Assembly: GCA_905221605.1 (NCBI GenBank)
Contig: CAJNDS010002745.1
Coordinates: 1,642,203 to 1,706,202 of the forward strand
DNA: 64,000 bases
Reading direction: 5' to 3'
DNA from: Symbiodinium natans
Lineage: Eukaryota > Sar > Dinophyceae > Suessiales > Symbiodiniaceae
Part shown: positions 1 to 11,007 of the stretch, in pieces
Position numbering within the stretch: the first letter of the stretch is position 1
Layout of the letters: every line of letters starts with the position of its first letter
Program-made: the position numbers and the translations under genes
The notes under the pieces: generated by a model
Seen by the model: only the letters and a program-made list of their open reading frames with translations
The model's database searches: none
What the model was told of the DNA's origin: nothing

Positions 1-1116
1 AGGGCGCATTCTGCTCCATGTTTTCTACGATTTCGTGCTTGGGGCTGCTGCGCCGGAGCTTTGAAATCTGTTGCATGGGTTGGATATCTGTAGCACTTCA
101 GACTACTTCTGTGACTTGCGACTTAAGCTCCCCTAGACCCTAAACCCTAAACCCTAAACCCTAAACCCTAAACCCTAAACCCTAAACCCTGAACTGAGGG
201 TTTCCTGGAAGAGGTTGTTGCGACACATCATGCGAGCCCGCTGATCCCACTTGGAGGATAAGGGTGTCGGACTTATGGTCTAGGACCCTAAACCCTAAAC
301 CCTGAACCCCAAACTCTAAACCGGTTTAGAGCATAAGGTGCAAGCGGAGCCCCCCAACAGAAGGATTTGTCGAATGCCAGCCCAAACAAGAGACTATACC
401 CAAACCCCAAGCCCAATAACCCTGAACCCTGCACTGTACCCCTAACCCCTAAACCCGAAACCCTAAACCCTAAACCCTAAACCCCAAACCCCAAACCCTA
501 AACCCCCAAACCCTGCAAGTGACATGGCCGTCCCACACGTCTTGCGTGCCCAGCGTCGCTGCACCATGCGCCAGTTCTCCACCATGGTTTTGATGCACCT
601 GCCCCCCCCCCCCCCCCCCCCCTAAAAAAAAAAAATCCATGCCCTTACGTATTTGCGGCTTGGGGTTTTGAGTTTAGGGTTGGGGTTTAATTATAGGGTT
701 TGGGGTAGAGGGTTTAGGGTAGATGGTTTAGGGGTTTCAAGCTCGATGCTTCAGTTGCAGGCCAAGCAACATACTCTCGCGGCTCACGCTGTACACAAAG
801 CGCGCCTGCACAGCAACACCCTCATGTATTGCCTTTCCACCCCTAAACCCTAATAAACCCCAAACCCTAAAACGAGGCATCTAAGAACAAAAATATCAGC
901 TTAAAGGAGAAACATACGAGGGATTGAAGACAAAACGGCCTAAAGGAGAAACATGTAGTATAGCTTGTTGGCGAGCTGTTGCTCGGAAGGGCTTTGTTCA
1001 CAAACTCCCCATGTACGTCCCACGTCCTCTAACCTCGACCCGGAGGTTCCCGGGTTCTTATAAGTCGGCTTTAGGGTTTAGGGGTTGGGGTTTGGGGTTT
1101 AGGGCTTAGGGCTTAG

Positions 1117-1160
1117 GGTAACTCCGGTTATCCGCCGAACCTGGCGGCGTGTTTCTGGAG
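1117..1160 (+). CDS. Micro-exon, unknown gene
   Basis: 44-nt island reading GNSGYPPNLAACFW on plus. The acceptor is the end of a telomere-like CTTAG, and the donor is CTGGAG|GTGAAA. Product not recognised. It is one of the islands where a repeat unit appears to supply the 3' splice site. Confidence 0.35.
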
Positions 1161-1573
1161 GTGAAAACCTCCCTCTTTCAACCCTTACCCCCCCAACGCG
1201 GGGGGGGAGGGGGGGGGCACTTTTGGAAAAAACCCTCACCCCCCCCCTACCCCCCCCCCCCTTCTTAAATATTATACAGGACCTTGTCTGGGGGTGGGGG
1301 GGAGGGGGGGCGCGGGTACTTGTTACCCTGCTGTTAAGTACCTATGAACCTTCAAGTATGAAGACTGCATCCAACGTAGTCTACAGACTAGCCCGCAACC
1401 CCGAAACGCCCAAGGTTTAGGGTTTAGGGTTTAAGGTTTAGCGTGTGGGGATCAATGGCTACCATATAAGGGCTTGAGCTGCACAATGCATTTCGCCAAG
1501 TACCAGCGGGCCAAATCAACTTGTAGCCACCCAACTCCTAGCTCCACCCTAACTCCTAAATCCTCCTCAACAG

Positions 1574-1612
1574 GCTGACTCCAAGCTCCGCGCTAACCTA
1601 AATACGCAACAG
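1574..1612 (+). CDS. 39-nt micro-exon, unknown gene
   Basis: Thirteen codons (ADSKLRANLNTQQ) between CCTCAACAG| and a canonical |GTAAGCC donor. CAACAGG occurs at both ends of the exon, so one or both flanking introns may have arisen with a small target duplication. Telomere repeats follow 15 bases downstream. Product not recognised. Confidence 0.45.
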
Positions 1613-2086
1613 GTAAGCCCTCACCCCATAAGCCCTAAACCCTAAACCCAAAAGCCCTAACCTCAAACCCGAAACCCTTCTGGGGGTGGGGGGTCGTGGG
1701 GTTTTGTATGGGAACCGGACACTTCAAACAAGGCAAAACGGGTACCAATGTGTGTCATCTTGCACTGCACGATGCGGTTTACAGCTTATACGGTTTATAG
1801 GGTTGCTCGGGTTTACGTGTGCAGGGTTTGCAGGGCTTACAAAGTTTATATGGGTTGAAAGGGTTCACAGGGTCTATGGAGATTTTGGCGCGCCTGCTGC
1901 AAATAGTCCGGGTAGCTGGTCTTTTTGAAGAGGCCCCGCTTTTTGCTCCTCAGTCAGGATCTTGCCTCAAGCCTTGAAACCGTACACCGCGCCTTCTTCA
2001 CCCCAACTACTTAAGAACATACATCTGCAATCCTCACTTGATCCCGCAAAGAAAGCTTCAGGGTGTCTGAAGTGGGGCTTCTATTT

Positions 2087-2180
2087 CTTGTACCCCCATA
2101 AGGACACCCGGTATAAACACTCACCAATATTAAAGAGGGAACCTTCTGTACACTCACCAATAACAGGAATATAAACCCTG
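2087..2180. repeat. Dispersed non-telomeric repeat, copy 1
   Basis: The segment beginning CTTGTACCCCCATAAGGAC and running through two CACTCACCAAT motifs recurs at 39099-39206 with a few changes. No coding potential seen. In both places it ends near telomere repeat, so it is probably a piece of an intronic or intergenic mobile element. Confidence 0.6.
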
Positions 2181-2601
2181 TTTAAAAATATAAGTTCAGG
2201 AGTAACCCCTAAACCCTAAACCCCAAAAACCCTACTTCATATCCCTGAACTACGGAGTATCGGAATCGGGCTCCACATGGCAGCCATTGCCACATGCAAC
2301 AGCGGACTACTTAGCTCCTGAGGGTTTAGGGTTTAGGGTTTAGGGTTCAGGGTTCTGGGTTTAGGGCATCTACACCCCTGAACCGCAAACCCAACCACAA
2401 CAAAGCCAAGAGTCGGGCCGTGAGGCCCTTCTTTCTCTGCCCCCCCCCCCCCCCAAACCTCTTTAATTAGAGTCTAGGGGGCTTCGGGGCATAAAGTCTG
2501 GGCTTGGGAATCCAACTTAAACCCCTATACCTCAAACCCCTAAACCCTAAACCCGAAACCCGAAACCCTAAACCCTAAACCCACAAGCGAAAACGTTTCA
2601 G

Positions 2602-2697
2602 GCCGAGCGTCTCGCTGACGATGCCGTCCAAGAGCAGACCGGTCAGCTGCTCCCGGCGGAGGAGTTGCGTCGTCAGCTGTGCCCTTTTTTCGGCAGG
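2602..2697 (+). CDS. Exon of unknown gene (AERLADDAVQEQTG...)
   Basis: 96 nt, 32 codons, phase 0 at both ends, between a good acceptor (AACGTTTCAG|GCC) and a donor at the first base of a telomere tract (GGCAGG|GTTTAG). It reads AERLADDAVQEQTG, then LLPAEELRRQL, a helix-like acidic stretch. The other strand is less protein-like. Product not recognised. Confidence 0.5.
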
Positions 2698-3609
2698 GTT
2701 TAGGGTTTAGGGTTTAGGGTTTAGGGTTTAAGGTTTAGGGTTCAGGGTTCAGGGTTCAGGGTCTACAGTTTAGGATTTAGGGCTCCAGGTCTTTTGAGGT
2801 TCAAGTTGCACCCAAAGTAGACCCAAGAGTAACCCACCCGAACATCCTAAACCCTAAACCCCCTAAGCCCTAAAAAACCCAAAAAAAACCCAAAACCCCT
2901 AAACCCCAAACCACGAGTTCTGGCGGCAGGCGCCGACTTTTGGGAAGCTGTAGCCATACCGATCTTGGAACCCTAGGAAAAAACTATAACTTTAGCTCTT
3001 TCTTAGGAATTATAGTATCCAAAAATCTAAAAAACATTCGCCAAAAACCCCTAAGGTAGGCCGGGGTGCGCCGTGACGTCCTGCAACAGCCTCCACTGAC
3101 CTGATCTTCACATGGTTCCCTTCTATCAGGGTTCAGGGTTTAGGGTTTAGGGTTTAGGGTTCAGGGTTTAGGGTTTAGGGTTTGGGGACCTTTAGGGGCT
3201 ACCCATGTAAAGGGCTTCCGAAAATTAGGAATACCTTGTTTGGGGCTGTTCCTAGAGGAAGGATTCTAGTATTTTGGGGGTGTGAAGGGGTTTAGGGTTT
3301 AGGGCTCGGGTTTCCCTAAACCATAGTTTGGGAAATACCCAGAATCGGGTTTAGGGTCTAGGGTTCAGGGTTTAGGGTTTCCCTAAACCTACTTTGGGAA
3401 ATACCCAGAATAGGGTACCCCAAAAAAGACCAACATTAACGGAATTGACCACGTGCTCCCCGTCACTAGCTGATGCTGCCAAGAGTAAAGGCCTGACACT
3501 CGGAACCAACCCTCCTTGCCCAAAAGCCATGAACCCTAAACCCTAAACCCTAAACCCGAAACCCGAAACCCTAAACCCAAATAAGCCTTTTACGGCTTGG
3601 GGGGGGGGT

Positions 3610-3733
3610 TGTCTTGGCCACTGTCTTCGACGTGCACGGCTTTGGGGCAACAGCTGATGGTCAGCGAGTCCGGAAAGTACCCCCGAGGACTTCGGGTTCA
3701 TACATGCTCATGAGGAATATTCGTGGAGAGGCT
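3610..3733 (+). CDS. Possible exon of unknown gene
   Basis: Open for over 40 codons (VVLATVFDVHGFGATAD...), ending at GTGGAGAG|GCTAGGG, a GC-type donor next to a CTTAGGG array. A second plus frame is also open and no clear acceptor precedes it because of a poly-G run. Product not recognised. Confidence 0.3.
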
Positions 3734-3840
3734 AGGGCTTAGGGCTTAGGGCTTAGGGCTTAGGGCTTAGGGCTTAGGGCTTAGGGCTTAGGGCTTAGGG
3801 CTTAGGGCTTAGGGCTTAGGGCTTAGGGCTTAGGGCTTGG
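3733..3840 (+). repeat. CTTAGGG variant telomere-like array
   Basis: About 14 tandem copies of the heptamer GGGCTTA, followed directly by normal TTTAGGG copies. The homogeneity of the variant suggests local tandem expansion of one mutated unit after insertion. Confidence 0.9.
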
Positions 3841-4619
3841 AGTTTAGGGTTTAGGGTTTAGGGTTTAGGGTTTAGGTTTGGGGTTTAGGGTCAGGGTTTA
3901 GGGAGTCTTGGCATTCATTCAAGACAAAAATAAGCTCAGAAAGCCTTTACTTTTCTTCTTGAAATGCATCCACGTTGCGCCGCAGCCACACAACCGGCGG
4001 GATCGTCTGGGCGCTGGGCTCCCCAACACACATTCCAGAAACATCCCTCCTAGCCCCTATAAACCCTCAAGGGTTTAGGGTTTAGTGGTTAGGGTTTAGG
4101 GCCAGGGGCCCAGCGGGGACCCTAAACCGTAAACCTTCCTAGAAAAAACTCGTTCTCAAGGGTAGCAACGCCCTAAACCCCAAACCCTATTTTCAAAACC
4201 GGTGTTGTTTTACGTGAGACTCAGCGATTCGACTTCAACTTGGGGTATTCAGGACCCTAAACTAAGTGTTGGAAACTCCCCGAATCATACAGAAAAGATG
4301 CCATAGACTCTATACTACTATCAGAGCCTGAAACTTGTCGGGTTTAGGGTTTAGGGATTTTCCCAAGGTAAGAACCCCATCCTGCCCTAGAAGCCTATGC
4401 GCCCTCAGCCCTGAAAGCGCGGAGCTCTGAACAGCAACCCTGACCCTTAGGGTTGCCCTAAACCCTAAACCCTAAACCCCAAACCCTAAACCCTAAACCC
4501 TACAACCCTAAACCCCAAACCTAAAAACCCTAAACCCTAAACCCCAAACCCCAAACCCTACAACCCTAAAACCCTAAAACCCTAAAACCCTGAAACCCTG
4601 AAAGCCCCAAGCTCGGAAG

Positions 4620-4697
4620 ATGCTTGTCGATCGAAGCGGCAACGCGACTGTTTTGCTGGGATCGGATGGCCAAGTCGTGCAAGTAGCCTCGGCCAGG
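4620..4697 (+). CDS. Exon of unknown gene (MLVDRSGNATVLLGSDG...)
   Basis: 26 codons, phase 0, acceptor CTCGGAAG|ATG, donor CCAGG|GTTTAGGG supplied by the telomere tract that follows. It reads MLVDRSGNATVLLGSDG then QVVQVASA, which looks like beta strands with a tight turn. The ATG is probably internal. Product not recognised. Confidence 0.5.
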
Positions 4698-4891
4698 GTT
4701 TAGGGTTTAGGGTTTAGGGTTTAGGGTTTAGGGTTTAGGGTTTAGGGTTTAGGGTTTAGGGTTTAGGGTTTAGGGTTTAGGGCTAGGGTTTAGGGTTTAG
4801 GCAAGGTTGAACTAAACTCGGTGTGTAAGTGTGTGGTCGCGTTGGTAATGGGGCATGTGTGGGTCTGCTTATCTGCGTTTGTTGTTCATAG

Positions 4892-4990
4892 GTGTTGCTG
4901 CATAGCTTCATGTGGAACAGAACTTCATGGATGCTGCTGTATTTAACAATAGGCCACTTGCTACATTTCGTGTTGCATTGCCCCCCCTAA
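4892..4990 (+). CDS. Terminal exon of unknown gene, membrane-like
   Basis: A textbook acceptor (TTTGTTGTTCATAG|GTG) precedes 32 codons and a TAA stop. The translation is hydrophobic and aromatic (SWMLLYLTIGHLLHFVLH), plausibly a C-terminal membrane segment. The intron before it (about 4821-4891) has a GTGTGTAAGT-like donor. It may continue the gene of the exon at 4620-4697, but phase was not proven. Confidence 0.45.
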   Translation: MLLHSFMWNRTSWMLLYLTIGHLLHFVLHCPP

Positions 4991-5227
4991 GCCCTAAACC
5001 CTTATAAACCCTAAACCTCCGCGCTCTCCCTCCCCGTATGGCATCTCCTTCACCTCTCATGCTATCTCCACCCCCCCCCCCTACTCCGCGCGACCCTAAA
5101 CGCCCAAACCCTAACTTCCTACCAGGATGGGCTATGAGCCATAATCCCCATAATCAACCCTATAAAAGGGCCAATTTACGCGGTCATAGGGTACAATCGC
5201 CCGTCCTGGTAACTCTTAGCCCTAAAC

Positions 5228-5362
5228 CCAGGACACCTCAGTATAGGGCGCCCCTGGCCACTCAAGCCTGTACTCTCTTGGGCTGTGGGGAATTCTGGGC
5301 TTCCATGTGTCCTTCAGCTGTCCGCAAAGACGTACTACGGCGAAGTATGGCGTGTTTACGTG
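5228..5362 (-). CDS. Exon of unknown gene (HVNTPYFAVVRLCGQ...)
   Basis: 45 codons, phase 0, acceptor GCTATGAG|CAC, donor TCCTGG|GTTTAGGG, the GT being the first of a telomere tract. It reads HVNTPYFAVVRLCGQLK then KPRIPHSPREYRLEWPG, a convincing soluble-protein sequence. Overlapping plus-strand frames are mostly repeat translation. Family not recognised. Confidence 0.55.
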
Positions 5363-5721
5363 CTCATAGCACCCGAAACCCTAGCTACCCCGAAATTCCA
5401 ACCCCAAACCCGAAACCCTAGACCGAGGCAACCCTAATACACACACTTGGTCATATACTTTACAAGCTATGATATATAGCATCGAAGAGTGTATACAGTA
5501 CAGACTTCACTGCACATTCTATGTTCTGCATTCTATACCCTAAGGCCAGAAACTCAAAATCCGAAACACTTTGAGGCCCAGGGGCCATAGGCGTGCACGT
5601 TGTCGAAGGCATCCTTTGCTTCATTCGCGCAGGCGGGGGCATAGGAGGTTTAGGGTTTACGGTTTTGAAAGTCTAAAGTCTTAAACCCTCAGCCCGAAAG
5701 TCTAAGTTTTAAGCCCTACAG

Positions 5722-5780
5722 AACTCCTGGAGTACGTTACGTCGATGGCTGCTGTGCCAGCTGGGACATCTCACCTTGGG
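5722..5780 (+). CDS. Exon of unknown gene
   Basis: 59 nt between CCCTACAG| and |GTTGGGG, reading LLEYVTSMAAVPAGTSHLG. Product not recognised; telomere repeats on both sides. Confidence 0.35.
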
Positions 5781-6056
5781 GTTGGGGTTTACGGTTTAGG
5801 GTTTCCAGAGTTCGGGTTAAGCCTCTCCCCGCCCCTCCTGCACCCTAAGACCCCCTAACTCCGACTCCTCCTAAACCTTCCCCCCCCCCCCCCCCCCTAA
5901 ACCCTAAACCCTAACCCTAAACCCTAAACCCTACACCCTAAACCCTAAACTCCCCAACTCCCCAACTCCTCACGATGGCGGCCGGGGTGCACCGAGACCG
6001 GACTTTGCTGATCTCAGTTTCGGGCCTCGGCTCTTCACTTAGGGCTCATAGGGGAT

Positions 6057-6088
<32 letters not shown>

Positions 6089-6145
6089 CATACATATATA
6101 TATATATACATACATACATACATATATATATATACATATATATGA
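6057..6145. repeat. TA/CATA-rich microsatellite
   Basis: Alternating TA with interspersed CATA steps, directly followed by a telomere tract. Confidence 0.95.
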
Positions 6146-6225
6146 CAGGGTTTAGGGTTTAGGGTTTAGGGTTTAGGGTTTAGGGTTTAGGGTTTAGGGT
6201 TTGGGGTTGGGGTTTAGGGTTTAGG

Positions 6226-6341
6226 CTGCTTCCAAAACCACCAGTCGACCCTGCCACCATGCTTGGACACCAGAACGTCTCCCTCGATGAGAGGTGGCTT
6301 CCACCTCAAATCCAAGGCGCAGCGGGCGCCATCCACAATGG
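6226..6341 (-). CDS. Exon of unknown gene (AIVDGARCALDLRW...)
   Basis: Open on minus for 38 codons: AIVDGARCALDLRWKPP then EGDVLVSKHGGRVDWWF. The acceptor is TTTAGGGAG|; the donor is not certain (GCAGG|GTCGAC is one candidate). Plus is also open but less protein-like. Product not recognised. Confidence 0.4.
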
Positions 6342-6540
6342 CTCCCTAAACCCTAAACCCCAAACCCCAAACCCTAAACCCTGCACCCTAAACCCTAAAC
6401 CCTAAACCCTAAACCCTAAACCCTAAACCCTGCTTCAATAGGGTGTCGACTGTCCTGGCCTTGGGACTTTGCCGTAAAAAACCTAAACAGCCCACTTTTG
6501 CCATGTGCCGAAGCTAGGGTTTAGGGTTTGAGGCTTCACG

Positions 6541-6646
6541 CTACTCCGAACCCTAAACCCTAAACCCTAAACCCTAAACCCTAAACCCTAAACCCTAAAC
6601 CCTAAACCCTAAACCCTAAACCCTAAACCCTAAACCCTACTCCGAA
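6541..6646. repeat. Telomere tract inside a 10-bp direct repeat
   Basis: CTACTCCGAA occurs at 6541-6550 and 6637-6646, with only CCCTAAA repeats between. If the tract and one copy are removed, a plus-strand frame runs straight through (EASRYSETASKMGDLTRP...) to a TGA at 6723-6725, as expected for insertion into an existing frame with target duplication. No obvious plus-strand donor lies at this junction. Confidence 0.7.
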
Positions 6647-6893
6647 ACAGCATCAAAAATGGGAGATCTTACTCGGCCTGAGGACCCACAAGAGGTGGGA
6701 CAGAAAGACACCTCGACTCAATGACCCCAAACTCCCATGCGCTCCTAAGCCCCAAACCCTAAACCCTAAACCCCAAACCCCAAACCCTAAACCCCAAACC
6801 CCAAACCCCAAACCCCAAACCCCCAAACCCCAAACCCCAAACCCTAAACCGCAAACCCCAAACCCCCAACCCCAAACCCTAAGCCCTGCCCAG

Positions 6894-6970
6894 CAAACTG
6901 CAAACTATGGAAGTGAGTTGGCTGACGCTCTCAGCTTCGCACGCGAAGGAGGACCTGGCTGGGCACCAGG
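6894..6970 (+). CDS. Exon of unknown gene (QTANYGSELADALSF...)
   Basis: Acceptor CCCTGCCCAG|, donor CACCAGG|GTGTCGG, reading QTANYGSELADALSFARE then GGPGWAP. Other frames are open but less protein-like. Product not recognised. Confidence 0.4.
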
Positions 6971-7117
6971 GTGTCGGGCGTTTCGGGTTTAGGGTTTAGG
7001 GTTTGGGGTTTGGGGTTTGGGGTTTAGGGTTTGGGGTTTGGGTTTGGGGTTTGGGGTTTGGGGTTTAGGGTTTAGGGTTTAGGGTTTGGGGTTTGGGGTT
7101 TAGGGTTAGGGCTTTAT

Positions 7118-7250
7118 GTCTCGGGTCCCAAGTATGGGCCCTTAATTTGGGTCCCTTGTTATAGAACCCTAAATACGCTATATGAGAAGAAGACCCATAG
7201 CTCGGATCCCTTTCAAGAAGGGTAAGGGACCATGCTCAGGGGCCATGGTT
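7118..7250. mobile_element. Introner-like family F copy (TATGGGCCCTTAATTTGG ... GGTAAGGGACCAT)
   Basis: Begins AAGTATGGGCCCTTAATTTG and ends near GGGTAAGGGACCATG. Related copies lie at 20005-20096, 36396-36620 and 48420-48545, with partial ones at 24484-24530 and 49490-49565. The ends are loosely complementary (GGGCCCTTA against TAAGGGACC). No ORF. Confidence 0.6.
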
Positions 7251-8211
7251 CCAACCTTGGATTGTAGGATTTAGGTCTTTCTAGGTTTAGGGTTTAGGGT
7301 TTAGGGTTTAGGGTTTAGGGTTTAGGGTTTAGGGTTTAGGGTTTAGGGTTTAGGGTTTAGGGTTTAGGGTCTGTTGCTCCGGGCGCAGGATCTTCGACAT
7401 TTCTAGGTTTTAGGGGTGTTTGGGGGAACGGGGTTCAAGGCCAGCCAGGGGCTTAGGGGATCTTAGGCGGGGTTTTGGGGTCGAGGGATTTAGGCTTTTA
7501 ATGCCCTAGGGTTAGGATGTTGTATGTAACACCTCAACCCTAAACCCTAAACCCTAAACCCTAGACTCTAAACCCTAAACCCTATTTGGGTTTGAGGGTT
7601 TTCTGGGGCATTTGGGGGCGTTTCAGGGCTACATGTGGTTTGGGGCTTCAGGGCTTAAGGTGTTGACGAACCAACTAACAAGTATGGAGGAGTGCTTAGG
7701 GTTCAGGTTTGCAGAGTGTTAGGTTTAGGGTTTATGGTGAACTCGACGAGTTTCCGTCTCTGTCCGTACCTATAACTTCAGCTTTTCAGGGGTCTGGGGC
7801 TTGGGGGCTAGGGTTCAGGGCTGAGGGCTAGGGCTAGAATTCAAAAAACTCGCAACCTAAAACTGGGCAGAAGCAGCTTGTCCCCTGCTGTTTTCACCAT
7901 TGACCTAAACCCTTAACCCTAAACCCTGTTTAGGGTTTAGGGTTTGGGGTTTGGGGTTTGGGGTTTAGGGTCTGAATGCTGAGGCTCTTTGTCAACACCA
8001 CTGCCGGCCCCCTTTTTTCCCCAGCGCCCGCTAGACGGCGGCCATGTACTGGGCTCGTGCCTCCGCGGTTTAGGGCTTAGGGTTTAGGGTTTAGGGTTAG
8101 GGGTTAGGGTTTAGGGTTTAGGGTTTAGGGCTAGGGTTTAGGGTTTCGGGTGTAGGGTTGAGGTCAAACACAAACAAGGTAACTTGGGTTTAGGGGTGTA
8201 GGGCATGTACC

Positions 8212-10640
8212 TTAGTCTTTGGGTGGAGTTTTTTTTTGGGTCTTTTTTTTTTTTTTTTTTGGCCTTTTTTTTTTTTTTGGTCGATTTCCTTGGTTTTCTC
8301 TAGGAAAAACCCTACTTTCCTTACATTTTGGACGGATTTTCTGTCATTTCCCTGAGGTTTTCGTTGGTTTTTCATAGGGAAAAACCTATTTTTTTACATT
8401 TTGGACGGATTTCCTGTAATTTCCCTTAGGTTGAAGCACGCTCTGCACGGCTTAAAAAAAGCGGGGGGGTTGGGGGGGGCGCAGCCCCCCCCATTTGCAA
8501 ACACAATGCACACACGATGTTTTTCAACTAGTTTCTTGGGCTTTGAAGCACGCTTGGTACAGCTTAAAAGAAGCGGGGGGGTTGGGGGGGGCGCAGCCCC
8601 CCCCATTTGCAATGCTCACACGATGTTTTTCAACTAGTTTCTTGGGTTGGGAAGCACGCTTGGTACGGCTTAAAAGAAGCAGGGGGGGTTGGGGGGGGGC
8701 GCAGCCACCCCCCATTTGCAAACACCCTGCTCACATGATGGGTGTCAACAAGTTTCTTGGGCTTTGAAGCGCGCTCTGCACGGCTTAAAAAACAAAAAAA
8801 AGCGGGGGGGTTGGGGGGGGCGCAGCCCCCCCCATTTGCAAACACAATGCTCACACGATGCTTTTCAACTAGTTTCTTGGGCTTTGAAGCACGCTTGGTA
8901 CGACTTAAAAGAAGCGGGGGGGGGGTTGGGGGAAAACACAGCCCCCCCCCCATTTGCAAACACCCTGCTCACATGACGGGTGTCAACAAGTTTCTTGGGC
9001 TTTGAAGCACGCTCTGCACGGCTTGAAAAAAACGAGGTTTTCGTTCGTTTTTCCTAAGGAAACCCTCTTCTGATTACATTTTGGACGGATTTCGTCAAAC
9101 GTCAAAGCGTACGTTGCTTTTCCTTAGTTTGTCCTAGGGAAAACCCTATTTGGTTCGTTTTCTTGGTTTCTATCATTCCCTCTATATTTTCATCGGATTC
9201 ATACTTTTTTTTCAACTAGTTTCTCGGGCTTTGAAGCACGCTTGGTACGGCTTAACAGAAGCGGGGGGGCGGTTGGGGGGGCGCAGCCCCCCCCCCCATT
9301 TGCAAACACCCTGCTCACATGATGGGTGTCAACAAATTTCTTGGGCTTTGAAGCACGCTCTGCACGGCTTAAAAAAAGCGGGGGGGTTGGGGGGGGCGCA
9401 GCCCCCCCCCATTTGCAAACACAATGCACACACGATGTTTTTCAACTAGTTTCTTGGGCTTTGAAGCACGCTTGGTACAGCTTAAAAGAAGCGGGGGGGT
9501 TGGGGGGGGCGCAGCCCCCCCCATTTGCAATGCTCACACGATGTTTTTCAACTAGTTTCTTGGGTTGGGAAGCACGCTTGGTACGGCTTAAAAGAAGCGG
9601 GGGGGGTTGGGGGGGGCGCAGCCCCCCCCCATTTGCAAACACCCTGCTCACATGATGGGTGTCAACAAGTTTCTTGGGCTTTGAAGCGCGCTCTGCACGG
9701 CTTTAAAAAAAAAGCGGGGGGGTTGGGGGGGGCGCAGCCCCCCCCATTTGCAAACACAATGCTCACACGATGTTTTTCAACTAGTTTCTTGGGCTTTGAA
9801 GCACGCTTGGTACGGCTTAAAAGAAGCGGGGGGGGTTGGGGGGGGGCGCAGCCCCCCCCCATTTGCAAACACCATGCTCACATGATGGGTGTCAACAAGT
9901 TTCTTGGGCTTTGAAGCACGCTCTGCACAGCTTAAAAAAAGCGGGGGGCGCCAGCCCCCCCCCCAATTTGCAAACACAATGCTCACACGATGTTTTTCCA
10001 CTAGTTTCTTGGGCTTTGAAGCACGCTTGGTACGGCTTAAAAGAAGCGGGGGGTTGGGGGGGGTGCAGCCCCCCCCACCATTTGCAAACACCCTGCTCAC
10101 ATGATGGGTGTCAACAAGTTTCTTGGGCTTTGAAGCACGCACGCTCTGCACGGCTTAAAAAAAAAACAAAAAAAGCGGGGGGGTTGGGGGGGGCGCAGCC
10201 CCCCCCATTTGCAAACACAATGCTCACACGATGTTTTTCAACTAGTTTCTTGGGCTTCGAAGCACGCTTCCTTTCTTCCTTCCTTGCTTCCTTCCTTTCT
10301 TCCTTCCTTTCTTCCTTCCTTGTTTCCTTCCTTTCTTCCTTCCCTCCTTTCTTCCTTCCTTCCTTCCTTCCTTCCTTGTTTTCTTCCTTTCTTTCATCCT
10401 TCCTTCCTTCCTTTCTTTCCTTCTTTCCTTCTAAAACGTACCAGAAATAACGCTTTCCTATGAAACCACAGAGAAATTACTGTTTTTCGTACCAAAAACC
10501 ACGAAAATGCATCAAATCCTTTAAAAATATGGAGGGAATGGTGGTTTTCTTAGGAAAAACCAAGAAAATCGACCAAAAAAAAAAAAAAAGGCCCAAAAAA
10601 AAAAAAAAAAACAAAAAAATAGGCCCTCCTTAGTCTTTTA
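8212..10640. repeat. G/C-run satellite bounded by long inverted repeats
   Basis: Monomers of about 106-120 bp contain TTTCTTGGGCTTTGAAGCACG, a G-run, GCGCAGC, a C-run and CATTTGCAAACAC. Two monomer types alternate, giving about 230-bp dimers, and 8516-8760 recurs almost exactly at 9436-9665. The left flank (8212-8310) and right flank (10540-10640) are inverted copies of each other: poly-T, GGCC, poly-T, GGTCGATTTCCTTGGTTTT on the left, the complement on the right. An internal stretch at 9025-9200 resembles the flank. All ORFs here are repeat translation. Confidence 0.9.
10269..10430 (+). repeat. CTTCCTTT microsatellite
   Basis: Imperfect CTTCC/CTTTC polypyrimidine run that breaks the last satellite monomer. 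The long Phe/Pro/Ser ORFs through it are repeat translation. Confidence 0.95.
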
Positions 10641-11007
10641 TACTTGGGCCTCGAAGTCCCGAAATGCACGTTAAGGCCAAAGTATTCCCTATTTAGGTAC
10701 ATGGACCTTTAGGGTTTACGGTGCAGGGGTTGACCTCCCATGGTATACTGGGTTTTAGGGTTTAGGGCTAATCCTAGGCCCCAGCCCTAAACCCTAAACC
10801 CCAAACGGCAGGAGGGTTTAAGCTTTGGGATTGGGTTGTAAGGTGTTGCAAGACTTGGCTCCTAAGCTTTTCGGGCGGCATTTTACGGGTTTCGGCTCAG
10901 GCGCCCAGGGTAAGGGCACTGTTGTGAGGCTTGCGAAACCCTAACCCTAAACCCAAACCCTAAACCCTGAACCCTAAACCCTAAACCCTAAACCCTAAAC
11001 CCTACAC

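Larger units (their letters stand above)
1..8210. other. Telomeric mosaic with short exon-like islands
   Basis: Apart from the exons listed separately, this stretch is telomere tracts, poly-C/poly-G runs and small islands whose strand I could not settle. Islands open on one or both strands lie near 1-57, 200-270, 514-602, 740-838, 1876-1977, 2255-2310, 2925-2975, 3438-3500, 3955-4040, 5585-5645 and 5980-6035. The one at 514-602 reads well on minus with an acceptor at GGGGCAG and a donor at GCAGG|GTTTGG, but plus is open too. No complete gene could be assembled. Confidence 0.5.

Noticed and set aside
5038-5421. 127-codon plus ORF
   Set aside because: Mostly telomere-repeat translation plus poly-Pro; the same place has a much better minus exon (5228-5362) with splice sites.
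8394-10463. Many ORFs of 65-204 codons on both strands
   Set aside because: They repeat with the satellite monomer and the CTTCC microsatellite; no start context or splice logic.
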